Below are positions 63,202 through 64,000 of a stretch of DNA of 64,000 nt, piece after piece. A program made the translations under genes and the position numbers. Every line of letters begins with the position of its first letter. Within the stretch, counting starts at the first letter, position 1. A model generated the notes under the pieces. The model did not search any database, had not been told where the DNA came from, and saw only the letters and a list, made by a program, of their open reading frames with translations. The stretch is from an uncultured Sphaerochaeta sp. GTDB taxonomy: Bacteria; Spirochaetota; Spirochaetia; Sphaerochaetales; Sphaerochaetaceae. The stretch lies in contig NZ_OY781939.1 of NCBI RefSeq assembly GCF_963677315.1, positions 2,790,001 to 2,854,000 on the forward strand. The letters are read 5' to 3'.

Positions 63202-63287
63202 GGGGCAGGATGGGGCAGGTTTTTATAAGGGGGTGAAAAGTTCTCTCTTCATGGAACCGAATGTAAATCCCTGCCACAAGCTGCCCC
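63202..63287. repeat. GGGGCAG/CTGCCCC repeat array behind the primase gene
   Basis: GGGGCAGG occurs twice in tandem (63202-63209 and 63212-63219), then after about 50 bases CTGCC (63271-63275) and CTGCCCC (63281-63287) in inverted orientation. On the minus strand this could form a long imperfect hairpin just after the primase stop, as a terminator, or serve as protein-binding repeats. The rest of 62819-63291 shows no gene. Confidence 0.45.
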
Positions 63288-63291
63288 AATT

Positions 63292-64000
63292 TCAATCAAG
63301 GAAATCCATATCGGGTTTCAGGCAATACCCGAGCAGCAGCGTGGTCTTCTCCCCGCCATCGAGGGGCCTGCGTCTTATAAGATTCCCATACTTCCTGAGT
63401 TCATTGTTGAAGCTTCTGATATTCTCAGCATAGCACCCGTTCGAGGCACACCAGTCGCGATATGATTCATAGATGTTCGACGTGCGTGCCTCGCCGCCTA
63501 TCTGAGAAACCAAACGATCCTCGATGAACTGCTCGACCTTGTTGCTCTCATGGAAGTATGTCTGCGTGGCTTCCCTGACGGACTTGGGCATCTCCAGCCC
63601 CTCATCCTCAAGCATCCAGTATCCTTCCACAAGCCAATTCAGGATGGCACTCTGCACCTCGGGTTTGTTGAACTCCTGCTTGAGTGTCTTGTCCTGTTCC
63701 CATTCCTCGAAGTGACGGTCGAATGGGATGATGATGATCCTTCCGCTGCTGAAGAGCGTCATGTCGGTTACCACAGGGAGGTAGTTGGTATTGATGTAGA
63801 GTTTGAACTGGGGTTTGTAATCAAAGCTGTTCTCATTAAGGAACCGTGCGTTGATGGTATCATTGCCTGTCATGCTTTTCACCTGAGCGGCATTGATCAC
63901 AAGTCCGCGGGCAGGCTCGGAGATGTTCGCAAAACGGATCCCGGCCAGGCGGGCGATGTCCTCACTCGGTCCCTGGCTGTTCACCTGGTTCTTCTGGGCG
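63292..64000 (-). CDS. Phage/plasmid D5-like primase-helicase, C-terminal part
   Basis: The frame is open to the window edge, so only the last 235 codons are present. The sequence RLAGIRFANISEPARG, the middle KLYINTNYLPVVTDMTLFSS, then GRIIIIPFDRHFEEWEQDK and YHESNKVEQFIEDRL are the end of the SF3 helicase domain and the D5_C region of P4-type primases. These replicate mobile elements after integration or excision. The Walker motifs lie beyond the window. It indicates that the element continues to the right and that replication genes are upstream of the cargo. Confidence 0.85.
   Translation of the reverse strand, partial: AQKNQVNSQGPSEDIARLAGIRFANISEPARGLVINAAQVKSMTGNDTINARFLNENSFDYKPQFKLYINTNYLPVVTDMTLFSSGRIIIIPFDRHFEEWEQDKTLKQEFNKPEVQSAILNWLVEGYWMLEDEGLEMPKSVREATQTYFHESNKVEQFIEDRLVSQIGGEARTSNIYESYRDWCASNGCYAENIRSFNNELRKYGNLIRRRPLDGGEKTTLLLGYCLKPDMDFLD

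Noticed and set aside
1..64000. CRISPR array or cas genes
   Set aside because: No regularly spaced repeats and no Cas motifs were seen; the Argonaute stands alone.

Overview
The window looks like a chromosomal segment of an anaerobic, sugar-fermenting bacterium. The best guess is a spirochaete of the Sphaerochaeta type. The grounds are two CUT2-type sugar ABC transporter operons with pentose-type catabolic genes, a secreted LPP20-like protein, a DUF2291 protein, a C_GCAxxG_C_C protein and moderately low GC. There is no rRNA or other strong taxonomic marker, so this is an inference. No tRNA, rRNA or CRISPR array was recognised.

Region 1 (1-29 kb) is a defence island interleaved with ordinary genes and decayed insertion sequences. 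It opens with a truncated exported protein and a complete Wadjet anti-plasmid operon, jetA-jetB-jetC-jetD (2074-8695), with overlapping reading frames. A sodium:alanine symporter, an M20 amidohydrolase and an XRE-cupin regulator follow. Then come an exported Snase-type nuclease, a single-chain SIR2-APAZ-PIWI prokaryotic Argonaute (14036-17179) and a frameshifted PD-(D/E)XK nuclease immediately behind it. After a PIN-like gene split by a frameshift and scraps of IS21-type, ISNCY-like and McrB-like genes comes a complete type I restriction-modification operon, hsdM-hsdS-hsdR (21456-27518). The island ends with an unrecognised 420-residue protein carrying a HEPN-like R-x4-H motif.

Region 2 (29.4-49.6 kb) is carbohydrate metabolism. 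A DeoR regulator, a VOC protein and a 6-phospho-3-hexuloisomerase-like SIS protein are divergent from a long operon: binding protein, ATPase, two permeases, TIM-barrel sugar epimerase, ribulokinase, AraD-type epimerase and Rpe-like epimerase. An AraC regulator is divergent from a second operon: duplicated class II aldolase, FGGY kinase, binding lipoprotein, DUF2291 protein, ATPase, permease, frameshifted histidine phosphatase and C_GCAxxG_C_C protein. Both operons carry a stem-loop just behind the binding-protein gene. Each set can import a sugar, phosphorylate it, and epimerise or cleave it.

Region 3 (49.7-55.5 kb) holds small metabolic enzymes (methyltransferase, acetyltransferase, aldo/keto reductase, DUF362 ferredoxin-like protein), a RadC remnant, a winged-helix protein, a gamma-glutamylcyclotransferase fusion and a possible 19-residue membrane peptide.

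Region 4 (55.5-64 kb) is part of an integrated mobile element, all on the minus strand and visibly GC-richer. It has a D5-like primase/helicase cut by the window edge, a DUF4314-amidoligase-gamma-glutamylcyclotransferase cluster, an HTH/zinc-ribbon protein, a SHOCT-type protein, two large serine recombinases and an HTH-bearing unknown. The element continues to the right of the window.

The Wadjet and type I systems are known types. The least ordinary loci are the one-polypeptide SIR2-APAZ-Argonaute with its decaying nuclease partner, the HEPN-like orphan, and the amidoligase cluster carried by the mobile element. Several genes are broken by what look like single-base losses, so either decay or sequencing error must be considered.
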